A stretch of DNA of 64,000 nucleotides from Terrisporobacter othiniensis (GTDB taxonomy: Bacteria; Bacillota; Clostridia; Peptostreptococcales; Peptostreptococcaceae), in assembly GCF_000808015.1 (NCBI RefSeq), contig NZ_JWHR01000068.1, forward strand, positions 62,001 to 126,000. Direction: 5' to 3'. A program made the position numbers and the translations under genes. A model generated the notes under the pieces. That model ran no database searches. It had not been told where the DNA came from and saw only the letters and a program-made list of their open reading frames with translations. Numbering within the stretch: the first letter of the stretch is position 1; every line of letters starts with the position of its first letter. Below are positions 55,764 through 64,000 of this stretch, piece by piece.

Positions 55764-55815
55764 AAAAACATAGAGAACAATTCTTTTATAGGAATTTGTA
55801 TAACTCTATGTTTTT
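55764..55815 (+). terminator. Terminator after the second M60 gene
   Basis: AAAAACATAGAG (55764-55775) pairs with CTCTATGTTTTT (55804-55815). The loop contains a second short stem. Confidence 0.75.
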
Positions 55816-55930
55816 TATTATAAACAAAATAAATTTCATTTTATAAAGATAGATATTTAATTTCATATGGGTTTCATATTAAAATATTAGTATTTTTATA
55901 GATAAAATATTGATATTAAGGAGATTGATT

Positions 55931-56509
55931 ATGAAAAGGAGTAAATTAGTAAAAAAATTAACTGTAGTAGCACTAACAATGGTGGCAATAGCTTCATTAG
56001 CAGTAGGATGTACAAGTTCAAAGGAAGGGAGTACAAATACAGCAAACTCGAATAGTAAGTTATTTAAAGAAATGAAAACAGAAGACATTAATGGAAATAA
56101 GGTAGATAGTTCTATATTCTCAAAATATAAACTTACAGTAGTTAATGTATGGAATACAGGTTGTACTCCATGTGTTGGCGAAATACCAACTTTAGACAAG
56201 CTAAATAAAGAATATGAGAAAAAAGGTGTTTCAATAAAAGGTCTATTATTAGAATCAGGAGTTGGATTAAATGATGAAGAGAAAAAAACAGTTGAAGATA
56301 TATTAAAGAAAGCAAAATCAACTTATCAACAACTGACTGTATCAGAAGATATGTTACAAGATAAAACTTTAATTTTACAATCTTTCCCTACAACATTCTT
56401 TGTAGATAAAGATGGAAATATAGTTGATAGCATAGAAGGCTCTAATGATTATGATGGATGGAAGGCAAAAATAGATGAAGTTTTAGAAAAGGTGATGACT
56501 AATGAATAA
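55931..56509 (+). CDS. Thioredoxin-like TlpA/ResA-type lipoprotein
   Basis: The ATG at 55931 has AAGGAGATTG upstream; the longer frame starts before that site. The 192-residue protein has a type II signal with lipobox LAVGC (Cys27), then a thioredoxin fold with C78-T-P-C81 in WNTGCTPCVGEIP, the TlpA/ResA redox motif. The cis-Pro region SFPTTFFVDKDG follows. It acts outside the membrane in reducing or forming disulfides. The next two genes (CXXC peptide and Fe-S membrane protein) overlap or abut it and probably feed it electrons. Confidence 0.88.
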   Translation: MKRSKLVKKLTVVALTMVAIASLAVGCTSSKEGSTNTANSNSKLFKEMKTEDINGNKVDSSIFSKYKLTVVNVWNTGCTPCVGEIPTLDKLNKEYEKKGVSIKGLLLESGVGLNDEEKKTVEDILKKAKSTYQQLTVSEDMLQDKTLILQSFPTTFFVDKDGNIVDSIEGSNDYDGWKAKIDEVLEKVMTNE

Positions 56510-56648
56510 ATTTATGAAAAACAAAGTTGGAATAACTTTAATGGCTATAGGGCTATTATCTATGTCTGTTGGAGTTTTCAGACAAGAACATAAAACTGTA
56601 GCTAAAAAGTCTAATATTATATGTCTTGAATGCATTGGAATTGGTTAG
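56502..56648 (+). CDS. CD1871A-family CXXC peptide
   Basis: The 48-residue protein overlaps the thioredoxin gene's end by 8 bases. It has one TM segment (VGITLMAIGLLSMSVGVF) and ends in the conserved ICLECIGIG, the signature CXXC of the CD1871A family. It lies between the thioredoxin-like lipoprotein and the Fe-S protein, so it may relay electrons or thiols between them. This role is inferred from context. Confidence 0.8.
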   Translation: MNKFMKNKVGITLMAIGLLSMSVGVFRQEHKTVAKKSNIICLECIGIG

Positions 56649-56657
56649 GTGATTTAT

Positions 56658-57566
56658 ATGGATTTAGTAAAAAAGATAAAATCTAACTTAAGATTGACTG
56701 TTCAAATTGTATTTACAGCCTTAACTAATGGATATTTTTTAGGCTTTGCAAAGGGAAAGATATATCAAGGGGATAGTAAGCAACTATGTGTACCTGGGCT
56801 GAATTGTTATTCATGCCCAGGAGCTGTAGGTTCTTGTCCGATAGGATCTTTACAAGCTGTATTAGGAAGTAGAAATTTTAAATTTTCATTTTATATAATT
56901 GGTTTTCTTATGATGATTGGTGCTTTTATAGGAAGATTTGTATGTGGGTGGTTATGTCCGTTTGGATTAGTACAAGACTTACTTTATAAAATTCCTGGAA
57001 TTAAAAAAATCAAAAAAGTGATTTTTGACAAGCAATTGAGATATCTTAAATATATTATATTAGTAGTATTTGTAATTATAATGCCATTAACGTTAACTAA
57101 TTATGCAGGAGATGGAAATCCATGGTTTTGTAAATTAATATGTCCTTCTGGAACATTTTTTGCGGGTATTCCTCTTGTATCAATGAATAGTTCACTTAGA
57201 AGAATAATAGGTCCATTATTTACTTGGAAAGTATTTATATTAGTTTCAACTGTTATTTTATCAATAAAAATATACAGGCCATTTTGTAAATATTTATGTC
57301 CTTTAGGTGGTATATATGGATTATTCAATAATTACTCACTTTATAAATATGAAGTGGACTATGACAAATGCACAAAATGTGGTTTATGTGAGAAAAAGTG
57401 CGATATGAATGTGGCTGCATATAAAACACCCAATAGTGCTGAATGTATAAGATGTGGAAAATGTATAGAAGTATGTCCTAAAAAAGCTATAAGTACTACA
57501 TTTTCTAAATCACAAAAACCTAATTGTAATTCAAATTGTAAATTAAATTGTTCTGGATGCAAATAA
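56658..57566 (+). CDS. NapH/CcoG-like 4Fe-4S membrane protein
   Basis: The ATG at 56658 is well spaced from TAGGTG. The 302-residue protein has four to five TM helices with membrane-edge cysteine motifs: LNCYSCPGAVGSCPIG, then CGWLCPFGLVQ, then CKLICPSGTFF, and CKYLCPLGG. Two [4Fe-4S] ferredoxin sites follow, CTKCGLCEKKCDM and CIRCGKCIEVCPK. The C-terminus has further cysteines (NCNSNCKLNCSGCK). NapH-type proteins pass electrons across the membrane. With the redox lipoprotein and CXXC peptide it likely forms an extracytoplasmic thiol-reduction chain. Confidence 0.88.
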   Translation: MDLVKKIKSNLRLTVQIVFTALTNGYFLGFAKGKIYQGDSKQLCVPGLNCYSCPGAVGSCPIGSLQAVLGSRNFKFSFYIIGFLMMIGAFIGRFVCGWLCPFGLVQDLLYKIPGIKKIKKVIFDKQLRYLKYIILVVFVIIMPLTLTNYAGDGNPWFCKLICPSGTFFAGIPLVSMNSSLRRIIGPLFTWKVFILVSTVILSIKIYRPFCKYLCPLGGIYGLFNNYSLYKYEVDYDKCTKCGLCEKKCDMNVAAYKTPNSAECIRCGKCIEVCPKKAISTTFSKSQKPNCNSNCKLNCSGCK

Positions 57567-57635
57567 AAATATTTAATATAATTGATAAATTATAGTATAC
57601 TAAGAAAAAATATAAAAATAAAGAGGTCGGTAAAA

Positions 57636-58304
57636 GTGAGTATAAATATATTAATTATAGAAGATGAAGTAGATATAAGAGAAGGCATAAGTGAGTATTT
57701 ATCAGAAGTTGGGTATGAAGTTAAGGTAGCATCTGATGGACAAGAAGGGATTGATTTATTTAGGCAAAATAAATTTGATTTAGTGTTATTAGATATAATG
57801 CTTCCAAAAATAAATGGTTTTGGAGTCTTAAGTCAAATAAGAGAAACTAGTAATGTACCTGTAATTATGTTAACTGCAATGAATGATGATTATAGTCAGA
57901 TTATGAGTTTTAATGAAAAAGCTGATGATTACATAACTAAACCTTTTTCTGTAGTAATACTTCACAAAAGAATAGAAGCATTATTGAGAAGAATTCAAGG
58001 TAAAGAAAATACAAATAAATGGCTTTATAAAGATGTAGAGGTAGATTTTTTAGGATTTTCAGCAAAAAAACAAGGAAAAACTGTTGATCTGAAACCTAAG
58101 GAAATTAAATTATTAGAATTGTTGCTAAAATATAAAAATCAAGTACTAACTAGAAGTCAAATGCTAGATAATTTATGGGATGTTGAGGAAACCCCACTTG
58201 ATCGGGTGATTGATGTATATATTAAAAATATTAGAAAAAAATTAGGTATAGACTGTATTATAACTGTAAAAGGTATCGGCTATAAGTTTGAGGAAAAGCT
58301 ATGA
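57636..58304 (+). CDS. OmpR-family response regulator
   Basis: The start is the GTG at 57636 (MSINILIIEDEVDIREG), with GAGGTCGG upstream. The 222-residue protein has the receiver acidic pair E9/D10, phospho-acceptor D53 in LVLLDIMLPK, and KPFS switch Lys. A winged helix (LKPKEIKLLELLLKYKNQVLTRSQML, VIDVYIKNIRKKLG) follows. It overlaps the kinase gene by 4 bases. It lies directly behind the redox cassette and may regulate it. Confidence 0.88.
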   Translation: MSINILIIEDEVDIREGISEYLSEVGYEVKVASDGQEGIDLFRQNKFDLVLLDIMLPKINGFGVLSQIRETSNVPVIMLTAMNDDYSQIMSFNEKADDYITKPFSVVILHKRIEALLRRIQGKENTNKWLYKDVEVDFLGFSAKKQGKTVDLKPKEIKLLELLLKYKNQVLTRSQMLDNLWDVEETPLDRVIDVYIKNIRKKLGIDCIITVKGIGYKFEEKL

Positions 58305-59758
58305 AGAAGCTAAAGTTATTTCAAAAAACTTATTTATTTACTATGGCATTGATGGGAGTAATGATTATTATCTCCCATACTTTGTTATACATGCTTTTAC
58401 CTACTTTTTACATTAATAAAAAACAACAAGATTTAAGCGACATTAGTACTCAATTAATACAACAATTAGAGTCAAATAATAAAGATATGAGCAGTAAAAT
58501 AGCCAAAGATTTTTCTAATAAATATGGCATTAATATAGCTTTGAATATAAAAAATAAAAATTATGTATTTGAAGGAATTAAGCAATATGATATTTATATA
58601 AAACCAGAATCCTTAGACAGTGAATCACTAATAATCAATAACAATGTTGAATTTAAAGATAGTGAAAATTCTTCTGAATCAATAGAAAATAAAGAAGGTT
58701 ATTTTAAAGTTAAAAATTCTTCTTTATTCTATAAAAAAAATATTAAGACTTTAGATGGAACAAGTGGTTCAGTAAAAATTGTGATGGATTTACAATCTTT
58801 TAAAGAAGCTAGAAGTGTTGTGTTCATGCTACTACCATATTCTATAGGCATAAGTTTAATTATTTCTCTTTTTGCATCGTATATATATGCAAAAAAAATT
58901 ACGAAGCCAATAAAAGAAATATGTAATGTGACAAAAGATATGAAAATTTTAAAAGAAGATGCTTACTGTGACATAAATACGGGAGATGAAATAGAACTTT
59001 TATCTCATAATATAAATAGTTTATATAATACACTATTAGATACAATTGATTCTTTAAAAACAGAAATTGAAAATGTAAGTAAATCAGAAAAAAGTAAGGT
59101 TGATTTTTTAAGAAGTGCATCTCATGAACTAAAAACTCCTCTTATGAGTATTCATATAATGTTGGAAAATATGATTTTAAATATAGGGAAGTATAAAAAT
59201 CATGATATATATTTGCCTAAATGTAAAGAGTCTGTACTTGATCTTAGCAATATGGTACAAGAAATACTTGATACATCTAGATTGAACACATGGAATAATA
59301 ATAAAGAATATGAAGTTGTAAATTTAAAAAATTTATTAGAAAATATGATTGAACCTTATAAAATTATAGCGAAATCAAAACATATTAATATGAATATAGA
59401 TTACTCTAACTCGTTAATTATAAATACTGATAAAATTTTATTAAATAAGGTTTTATCAAATATTATATCAAATGCAGTAAATTACACAGATGAGGGTAAA
59501 TATATAAATATATATTTTGAAAATAATTCATTAATTATAGAAAATGAATGTGAGCCGATTTCAAAAAATCACTTAGAACACATATTTGATGCTTTTTATA
59601 GAGCTGAATTTGATAGAAATAAAAATAGTGGTGGAAATGGATTAGGTCTTTATATTGTCAAACAGATATTAAATTCATTAGATATAAATTATTCATTTGA
59701 TTCTATGGAAAATGGTATGAAATTTAAAATAACTTTTAAGAATGAGGAGCTTATATAA
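58301..59758 (+). CDS. Sensor histidine kinase
   Basis: The 485-residue kinase has TM1 (about 8-32), an extracellular sensor domain (about 33-165), TM2 (about 170-195), HAMP, and HisKA with H275 in RSASHELKTPLMS. The ATPase domain has N-box LSNIISNAVNYT and G-box NSGGNGLGLYIVKQI. It pairs with the preceding regulator. The sensor shows no named fold; given the neighbours it could monitor cell-surface redox or thiol state, which is inference. Confidence 0.88.
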   Translation: MKKLKLFQKTYLFTMALMGVMIIISHTLLYMLLPTFYINKKQQDLSDISTQLIQQLESNNKDMSSKIAKDFSNKYGINIALNIKNKNYVFEGIKQYDIYIKPESLDSESLIINNNVEFKDSENSSESIENKEGYFKVKNSSLFYKKNIKTLDGTSGSVKIVMDLQSFKEARSVVFMLLPYSIGISLIISLFASYIYAKKITKPIKEICNVTKDMKILKEDAYCDINTGDEIELLSHNINSLYNTLLDTIDSLKTEIENVSKSEKSKVDFLRSASHELKTPLMSIHIMLENMILNIGKYKNHDIYLPKCKESVLDLSNMVQEILDTSRLNTWNNNKEYEVVNLKNLLENMIEPYKIIAKSKHINMNIDYSNSLIINTDKILLNKVLSNIISNAVNYTDEGKYINIYFENNSLIIENECEPISKNHLEHIFDAFYRAEFDRNKNSGGNGLGLYIVKQILNSLDINYSFDSMENGMKFKITFKNEELI

Positions 59759-59876
59759 AGTTATGAAAATCTCAAATTATGGAATATATATATTATATAA
59801 TAAAACTATTTAATTCGACATATAACTATAAAAAACGACGAAAAATAATAAAAAATAGTACAAAAAATAATAGATT

Positions 59877-59920
59877 ATGAGAATAATGATGAAATTATAT
59901 GAGAATAATGATGAAATTAT
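59877..59920 (+). repeat. Exact 22 bp tandem duplication
   Basis: ATGAGAATAATGATGAAATTAT occurs twice head to tail (59877-59898 and 59899-59920). Because 22 is not a multiple of three, the copies are read in different frames. Confidence 0.85.
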
Positions 59921-60044
59921 AGTCCAGATAGATTGTAAAGGACAATATGTAGAAGATGTTGATTTTAATAAATATAGAGATTTAAAAAATGTAACGTATC
60001 TTAATTTAAGGGACAATTTCATAAAAAATAGAAATAACCAATAG
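59877..60044 (+). CDS. Small ORF starting in a tandem duplication
   Basis: The 55-residue frame reads MRIMMKLYENNDEIIVQIDC through VTYLNLRDNFIKNRNNQ. A C-terminal strand-like NVTYLNL could be a short leucine-rich or HTH edge. No good ribosome-binding site is visible, and the first 15 codons lie in the 22 bp tandem repeat, so the start is doubtful. A terminator overlaps its stop. It may be a fragment from the edge of the next mobile module. The remainder of 59759-60240 holds no gene. Confidence 0.35.
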   Translation: MRIMMKLYENNDEIIVQIDCKGQYVEDVDFNKYRDLKNVTYLNLRDNFIKNRNNQ

Positions 60045-60060
60045 CCATTGGTTATTTTTT
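60032..60060 (+). terminator. Terminator ahead of the replication module
   Basis: AATAACCAAT pairs with ATTGGTTATT around 60033-60056 with a four-base loop and a T run after it. Confidence 0.75.
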
Positions 60061-60240
60061 TATGGACAAAAAAGTACCTTTTTTTGTACGTGATTTGAAA
60101 ACTGAAAGAAAGTACAATGATTATAGAAAGTTAAGAAAAAGCAAATTATACACATTCTATAAAGAATGAAAACCTATAAAGCTAAATCAATATAGGTGAA
60201 ATTTTAGAACATTGAAAATTAAATATAGAAGGAGATTACT

Positions 60241-61827
60241 ATGAAGTATGTAGCAGTTGATATTGAAACTAATCATTTAAATTTTAGAAAAGGTGATATT
60301 AAGTTAATCTCAATTTATAGTGATGGAGGGTACTCAGATACGTATGAAGATATTTTAGTCATAAAGGATATTTTAGAGAATGATAATATCATTAAAATAT
60401 TTCATAATGCAATATTTGATGTTGTTTGGTTAAAACATAATGGTATTAATGTAAGAAATTATGTAGATACAATGTTAATGGCTCAAATATTACAATATGA
60501 AGATGTTAGTCTAAAATACCTTACTAAAGAGTTATTTAATGTAGACTTAGATAAAAATCTTCAAAGTTGTGAGAATTGGCAATCAGAAGAATTAACAGAG
60601 GCTCATAAACAATACTGTTTAGAAGATTCAAAGCATACATATTACTTATATGAAGTACTTATGGATGAAATAGTAGCTGAGGATTTACAAGATGTTTTTG
60701 ATAGAGAGATGGACACTATACCAGCTATGGTTGAATTAAAATTAAATGGTATAAGACTAGATATGAAAGGGTGGGCTAATGAGGTTAAAAATTTAGAATC
60801 AAAAGCTAATGATGTTGGTAAAGCTTTTAAAGATAAAATTGGAGATGATAATATAAATTTAGAATCACCAAAACAAATAATAGAAGCTTTCCAGAAAAAT
60901 GGAATACCTATAAAAAGCACTGCTGATGAAGTTTTAGCTCAATTTGAAGATGATTACGATGAGGTCAAATTATTACGTAAATATAGAAAACTTCAAAAGA
61001 ATATATCTACTTTCGGTTATAAAATATCTGAATATTTAGATAATTATGGAGTCATAAGACCTGATTGGAAGCAAATAGGAGCTATAAGTGGTAGAATGTC
61101 TTGTTCTAAACCTGCATTGCAAGGTGTTCCTAGAGTGATGAAACCATATTTTAAAGCTAGAGAAGGAAAAACATTTATTATTGCTGATTACAGTCAAGTT
61201 GAATTAAGGGTATTGGCAGAGGTATCTAAAGATAGAACTATGATAGAAGCATTTAATAATGATAAAGATCTACATTCAATTACTGCATCTAAAGTTTTTA
61301 ATAAACCAATCAATGAGGTGAATGATTTAGAAAGGCGAGTGGGGAAATCTTTAAATTTTGGAATCATATATGGAATAACTGAGAATGGTATTCGAAATCA
61401 AATAAGAAAAACTACTGGTGAGGAAATAAGTATACAAGATGCTTCGGCATATAGATTAAATTTTTTTGAAGCTTATAGAGATGTATACATATTACAAGAT
61501 ATATTGTTGAGGTCACAGAAAATAAAAAGTTTAGGAGGAAGAAGATGGCTTAATGAATTAAAAGCAAATCAAAAATTAAACTACTGTATTCAAGGTACAG
61601 GAGCAGATATATTAAAAGAGTCTTTGATAGAGTTTTTAAGAAATAGGAATGAACATTGGATGCTATGTGCAGTTGTACATGACGAAATAGTAATTGAAGT
61701 ACCAGAATGTGAAGTTAAGGAAGCTTTAGATACATTAAAATTTAGTATGGAAAGTGGTATGGGTAAATTTGTTAAATCTGTACCATGTAAAGTCGATATA
61801 AATATAAGTAAAGTATGGGATAAATAG
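60241..61827 (+). CDS. Phage-type family A DNA polymerase with 3'-5' exonuclease
   Basis: The 528-residue polymerase has an exonuclease domain (VAVDIETNHLN, FHNAIFDVVWL, YCLEDSKHTYYL at about 1-150). The polymerase domain has motif A ADYSQVELRVLAEVS, motif B RRVGKSLNFGIIYG and motif C VVHDEIVIEVP. It is much shorter than chromosomal PolA and lacks the 5'-3' exonuclease domain, as in phage polymerases. GAAGGAG precedes the ATG. It begins a replication module with an SSB-like gene and a D5 primase-helicase. Confidence 0.93.
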   Translation: MKYVAVDIETNHLNFRKGDIKLISIYSDGGYSDTYEDILVIKDILENDNIIKIFHNAIFDVVWLKHNGINVRNYVDTMLMAQILQYEDVSLKYLTKELFNVDLDKNLQSCENWQSEELTEAHKQYCLEDSKHTYYLYEVLMDEIVAEDLQDVFDREMDTIPAMVELKLNGIRLDMKGWANEVKNLESKANDVGKAFKDKIGDDNINLESPKQIIEAFQKNGIPIKSTADEVLAQFEDDYDEVKLLRKYRKLQKNISTFGYKISEYLDNYGVIRPDWKQIGAISGRMSCSKPALQGVPRVMKPYFKAREGKTFIIADYSQVELRVLAEVSKDRTMIEAFNNDKDLHSITASKVFNKPINEVNDLERRVGKSLNFGIIYGITENGIRNQIRKTTGEEISIQDASAYRLNFFEAYRDVYILQDILLRSQKIKSLGGRRWLNELKANQKLNYCIQGTGADILKESLIEFLRNRNEHWMLCAVVHDEIVIEVPECEVKEALDTLKFSMESGMGKFVKSVPCKVDINISKVWDK

Positions 61828-61839
61828 GAGAAGATAGAT

Positions 61840-62217
61840 ATGTTATTTAAAAAAGATAATCTTATGGTAAGTATAAAAAATAATAGTATAGAGGTGAAAG
61901 AAGGAAATTATCATGGAAGGATTATAGGTGTAGATATAAAAGTAGATCAACCTACCCAATATGGATTTAAAGATATATTACAACTTGAAGTAGAAGTAGA
62001 TACTGGTGTAACAGAAATTACAAAAAATACTTCTTATTATATATCTGATAAAGAGGGAACAAGGTTTTCTAAATTCCTAGATGATATGAAAATAGATAGA
62101 CAGTTAGATGTGTTTGATGTAGATGAATTGCTTAATATGAAGGTAGAAGTAATAATAAAGAATAATAAAGTTGCTGACAAGATATACACAAATATAGATA
62201 GAATAATCGCAATATAA
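61840..62217 (+). CDS. Small OB-like ssDNA-binding-type protein
   Basis: The 125-residue protein is beta-rich (VKEGNYHGRIIGVDIKVDQP, KDILQLEVEVDTG, MKVEVIIKNNKVADKIYTNI). This resembles the OB-fold ssDNA-associated proteins found between phage DNA polymerase and primase genes. It has a classic AGGAG 10 bases upstream and 12 bases spacing from the polymerase stop. The assignment is by context and fold impression. Confidence 0.6.
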   Translation: MLFKKDNLMVSIKNNSIEVKEGNYHGRIIGVDIKVDQPTQYGFKDILQLEVEVDTGVTEITKNTSYYISDKEGTRFSKFLDDMKIDRQLDVFDVDELLNMKVEVIIKNNKVADKIYTNIDRIIAI

Positions 62218-62233
62218 ATAAGGAGAATTTAAT

Positions 62234-63604
62234 ATGAAATTAACTATTAATGAATTTGCATTATCTTATATTAATTCAAAGTATAACCTAAAAGAAAGTA
62301 AATATAAAGAAAAATTACTTTCAGAGGATAAGGAAGGAGTTGTATTTTTTAGCCCTAAAAAGTTTGTTAAAATACTTAAGTTTACTTGTACCATAATATG
62401 TTATAAAGAAGATTACTTAGTATACAACTATAAAACAGGTTTATTTGATAAATTATCAAGACAAGAGTTAATAAGATTAATAAAGTATATCTTAGATACT
62501 ATAGATATAAGTTTTTGGTCAATTAAGGATGAGTGTAAGATATTAGCATTAATAGATAGAGATTACGATATATTGAAAGAGTTACCACATTATCCTAAAT
62601 ACGTATTCTTTAAGAATGGTGTTTATAATATATCTACTAAAGAATTAGAAGACTATAATCCTAGGTTAGTTGTAACTAATAATATATCTAATAACTATAA
62701 TAAAAATGCTGAATGTCCTTTATTTTTGAAGTTTATTAATGAATGTATGTGTGGAGATGAGGAACTTATCAAGTGTATTCAAGAAATAATGGGTTATACA
62801 TTAGTAGATACAAGTAAAGCACAAAAGTTATTTTTATTCTATGGTATAGGAAGTAATGGTAAAAGTGTATTATGTGATTTAATCATACATATGTTAGGTA
62901 GAGATAACACATCATCAATATCTCTTAATCAATTTAAGAAAGATTTTACAGCATCATGCATTGTTGGTAAGAAAGCAAATATATCATCAGAAAATGAAGC
63001 TAATTTTGAAACAGAAAAACTCAAGGCTATATCTAGTGGAGATACTATTACAATTGATGTTAAATATAAGGATCCTTATGAGTATAGATCTACTTGCAAA
63101 TTAATATTTGCAAGTAATACTCTACCTAATACATTAGATAATACACATGGATTTTATAGAAGATTATTAATAATACCATTTAATAGAGTTATTAATGATA
63201 GTGAAAAAGATGTTTATTTATTTGATAAACTAGCAGATGAAATTGAAGGTATTATAGTATGGGCATTAGAAGGATTACATAGATTAATTGAAAATAATTA
63301 TAAATTCACTGAATCAGAAGCTACTAAGTCTTTACTATTATCCTATAGAGAAAATCAAGACCCAGTATATTTGTTTTTTAAAGAAAAGCTTAAACATGAA
63401 ATAAATAATAAGATTGATAAGAAAGATTTAATAAGTACATATATAGAGTGGATTAAGGAGAATAGTATTGATTCGAATGGTACTGAGAGTACATCTAAAT
63501 TTTGGAAAGAGTTAAAACGAGTGTCATTGTTAGAGGGAATTAAAATAGAAGAAGTGAAATCTAGGAATTGTAGGTTTATTAGACATCTAGGATGGGTGGT
63601 ATAA
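62234..63604 (+). CDS. D5-family primase-helicase
   Basis: The 456-residue protein has a D5-N-like region (about 60-170: YPKYVFFKNGVYNISTKELEDYNP) and an SF3 helicase domain with Walker A FYGIGSNGKSVL (about residue 203-212), Walker B-like KANISSENEANF, and FASNTLPNT sensor region. The GFYRRLLIIPFNR arginine-finger block and a C-terminal DNA-binding domain (TESTSKFWKELKR) follow. D5 helicases unwind DNA at phage and plasmid origins. AAGGAG precedes the ATG. Confidence 0.9.
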   Translation: MKLTINEFALSYINSKYNLKESKYKEKLLSEDKEGVVFFSPKKFVKILKFTCTIICYKEDYLVYNYKTGLFDKLSRQELIRLIKYILDTIDISFWSIKDECKILALIDRDYDILKELPHYPKYVFFKNGVYNISTKELEDYNPRLVVTNNISNNYNKNAECPLFLKFINECMCGDEELIKCIQEIMGYTLVDTSKAQKLFLFYGIGSNGKSVLCDLIIHMLGRDNTSSISLNQFKKDFTASCIVGKKANISSENEANFETEKLKAISSGDTITIDVKYKDPYEYRSTCKLIFASNTLPNTLDNTHGFYRRLLIIPFNRVINDSEKDVYLFDKLADEIEGIIVWALEGLHRLIENNYKFTESEATKSLLLSYRENQDPVYLFFKEKLKHEINNKIDKKDLISTYIEWIKENSIDSNGTESTSKFWKELKRVSLLEGIKIEEVKSRNCRFIRHLGWVV

Positions 63605-63682
63605 ATGGCAATAGGGGCAGCTACTATAAAAGTTTTAATTAATTTGATTAATAATAATTTTTTATTATACATGCCACACTAG
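63605..63682 (+). CDS. Very short ORF abutting the D5 gene
   Basis: The frame MAIGAATIKVLINLINNNFL stops after 25 codons and begins at the base after the D5 stop codon, with GGGTGG upstream. It may be the start of a gene truncated by a mutation; nothing recognisable follows. The position could fit a VRR-NUC or HNH gene in related modules, but there is no direct evidence. Confidence 0.25.
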   Translation: MAIGAATIKVLINLINNNFLLYMPH

Positions 63683-63775
63683 CCACTATTGCCACTATGG
63701 AGTATAAAAATTAAATAGTTTTAGTTAATGATGATAAATACAGGTATTTAAGTTAAGTATAAGTACAGCTATATA

Positions 63776-63800
63776 GTATCAATTGATTATCAATTGATAC
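63776..63800. repeat. Perfect 25 bp palindrome (operator-like)
   Basis: GTATCAATTGAT (63776-63787), one central T, then ATCAATTGATAC (63789-63800). Each half contains ATCAATTGAT, itself self-complementary. It lies 37 bases upstream of the last gene start. Confidence 0.8.
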
Positions 63801-63836
63801 TTAAATGATAAAAGATATAAAGGATGGTATATAAAA

Positions 63837-64000
63837 ATGAAAAATAAAATAAATGGAATATTAGAAAATGCACTAAGAGAAGGAAAGAATATAAAGTTAA
63901 GTTCGAATGATTATAAAGAATTAATTAAATATCTTAATCCTATAGCAAAGAAATTTGTAAGAATGCTATGTGATCAAGGACACATAAAATCAGACATAGT
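63837..64000 (+). CDS. Start of a hypothetical gene, cut by window end
   Basis: The ATG at 63837 follows AAAGGATGG and the frame (MKNKINGILENALREGKNIK, then YLNPIAKKFVRMLCDQGH) stays open to the window end. It is helical and charged. The family is not recognisable from 54 residues. It belongs to the second replication module. Confidence 0.6.
   Translation, partial: MKNKINGILENALREGKNIKLSSNDYKELIKYLNPIAKKFVRMLCDQGHIKSDI

Overview
This 64 kb window is AT-rich DNA from an endospore-forming Firmicute. The clues are a cotJABC spore coat operon, the sporulation membrane protein YtaF, clostridial SelO, a Bce-type peptide-resistance module, a c-di-GMP-I riboswitch upstream of secreted M60 peptidases, a CD1871A-type CXXC peptide and a tmRNA tag ending in ALAA. 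Together these point to Peptostreptococcaceae (Clostridioides / Paraclostridium / Paeniclostridium / Romboutsia relatives). The species is not decided from the sequence.

Layout. 1-13.6 kb is chromosomal: a deletion-fused two-component relic, SelO, a secreted propeller-like protein, and two paralogous GH25 lysozymes bracketing a BceAB transporter with its BceRS-type two-component system. YtaF, a decayed membrane gene, a DUF998 protein and SmpB follow. ssrA (tmRNA) lies at 13.8-14.2 kb. 14.16-33.46 kb is a 19.3 kb integrated element. It is bounded by a 17 bp repeat of the ssrA 3' end and by paired TTAGCACACA integrase arm sites at both ends.

The element carries, in order: two HEPN-type genes (one ApeA-like) next to attL; a tyrosine integrase; a cI/cro switch with four operators; an excisionase; a replisome organizer and DnaB-type helicase; several small ORFs; a J-domain protein; a sigma-like factor; an ArpU/RinA-like regulator; and an HNH protein. 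Then comes about 3 kb of mostly non-coding, repeat-rich DNA holding one 50-residue membrane protein. Last is a graveyard of HINT-linked polymorphic toxin tails with apparently intact immunity genes. No capsid, portal, terminase, tail or lysis gene is visible, so it resembles a phage satellite or a gutted prophage carrying defence and competition cargo.

33.5-59.8 kb is chromosomal again: an intact IS1182-family element, cotJABC, PAP2/XRE deletion relics, a single-domain globin, a Fur-box-controlled siderophore ABC operon whose lipoprotein gene is frameshifted, an IS3 remnant, a MacB/LolD-like ABC pair, TraX, a c-di-GMP riboswitch with two tandem M60 (mucinase-like) peptidases, and a thioredoxin / CXXC peptide / NapH-like Fe-S cassette followed by a two-component system. 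From about 60.2 kb to the end is a second phage- or plasmid-type replication module (family A DNA polymerase, small OB-like protein, D5 primase-helicase) that runs off the window.

A recurring theme is recent decay. Several genes carry single-base shifts in homopolymers (18.98, 29.88, 31.34 and 38.68 kb), which could be real mutations or sequencing errors. Others are scars of larger deletions (0.2 and 37.5 kb).
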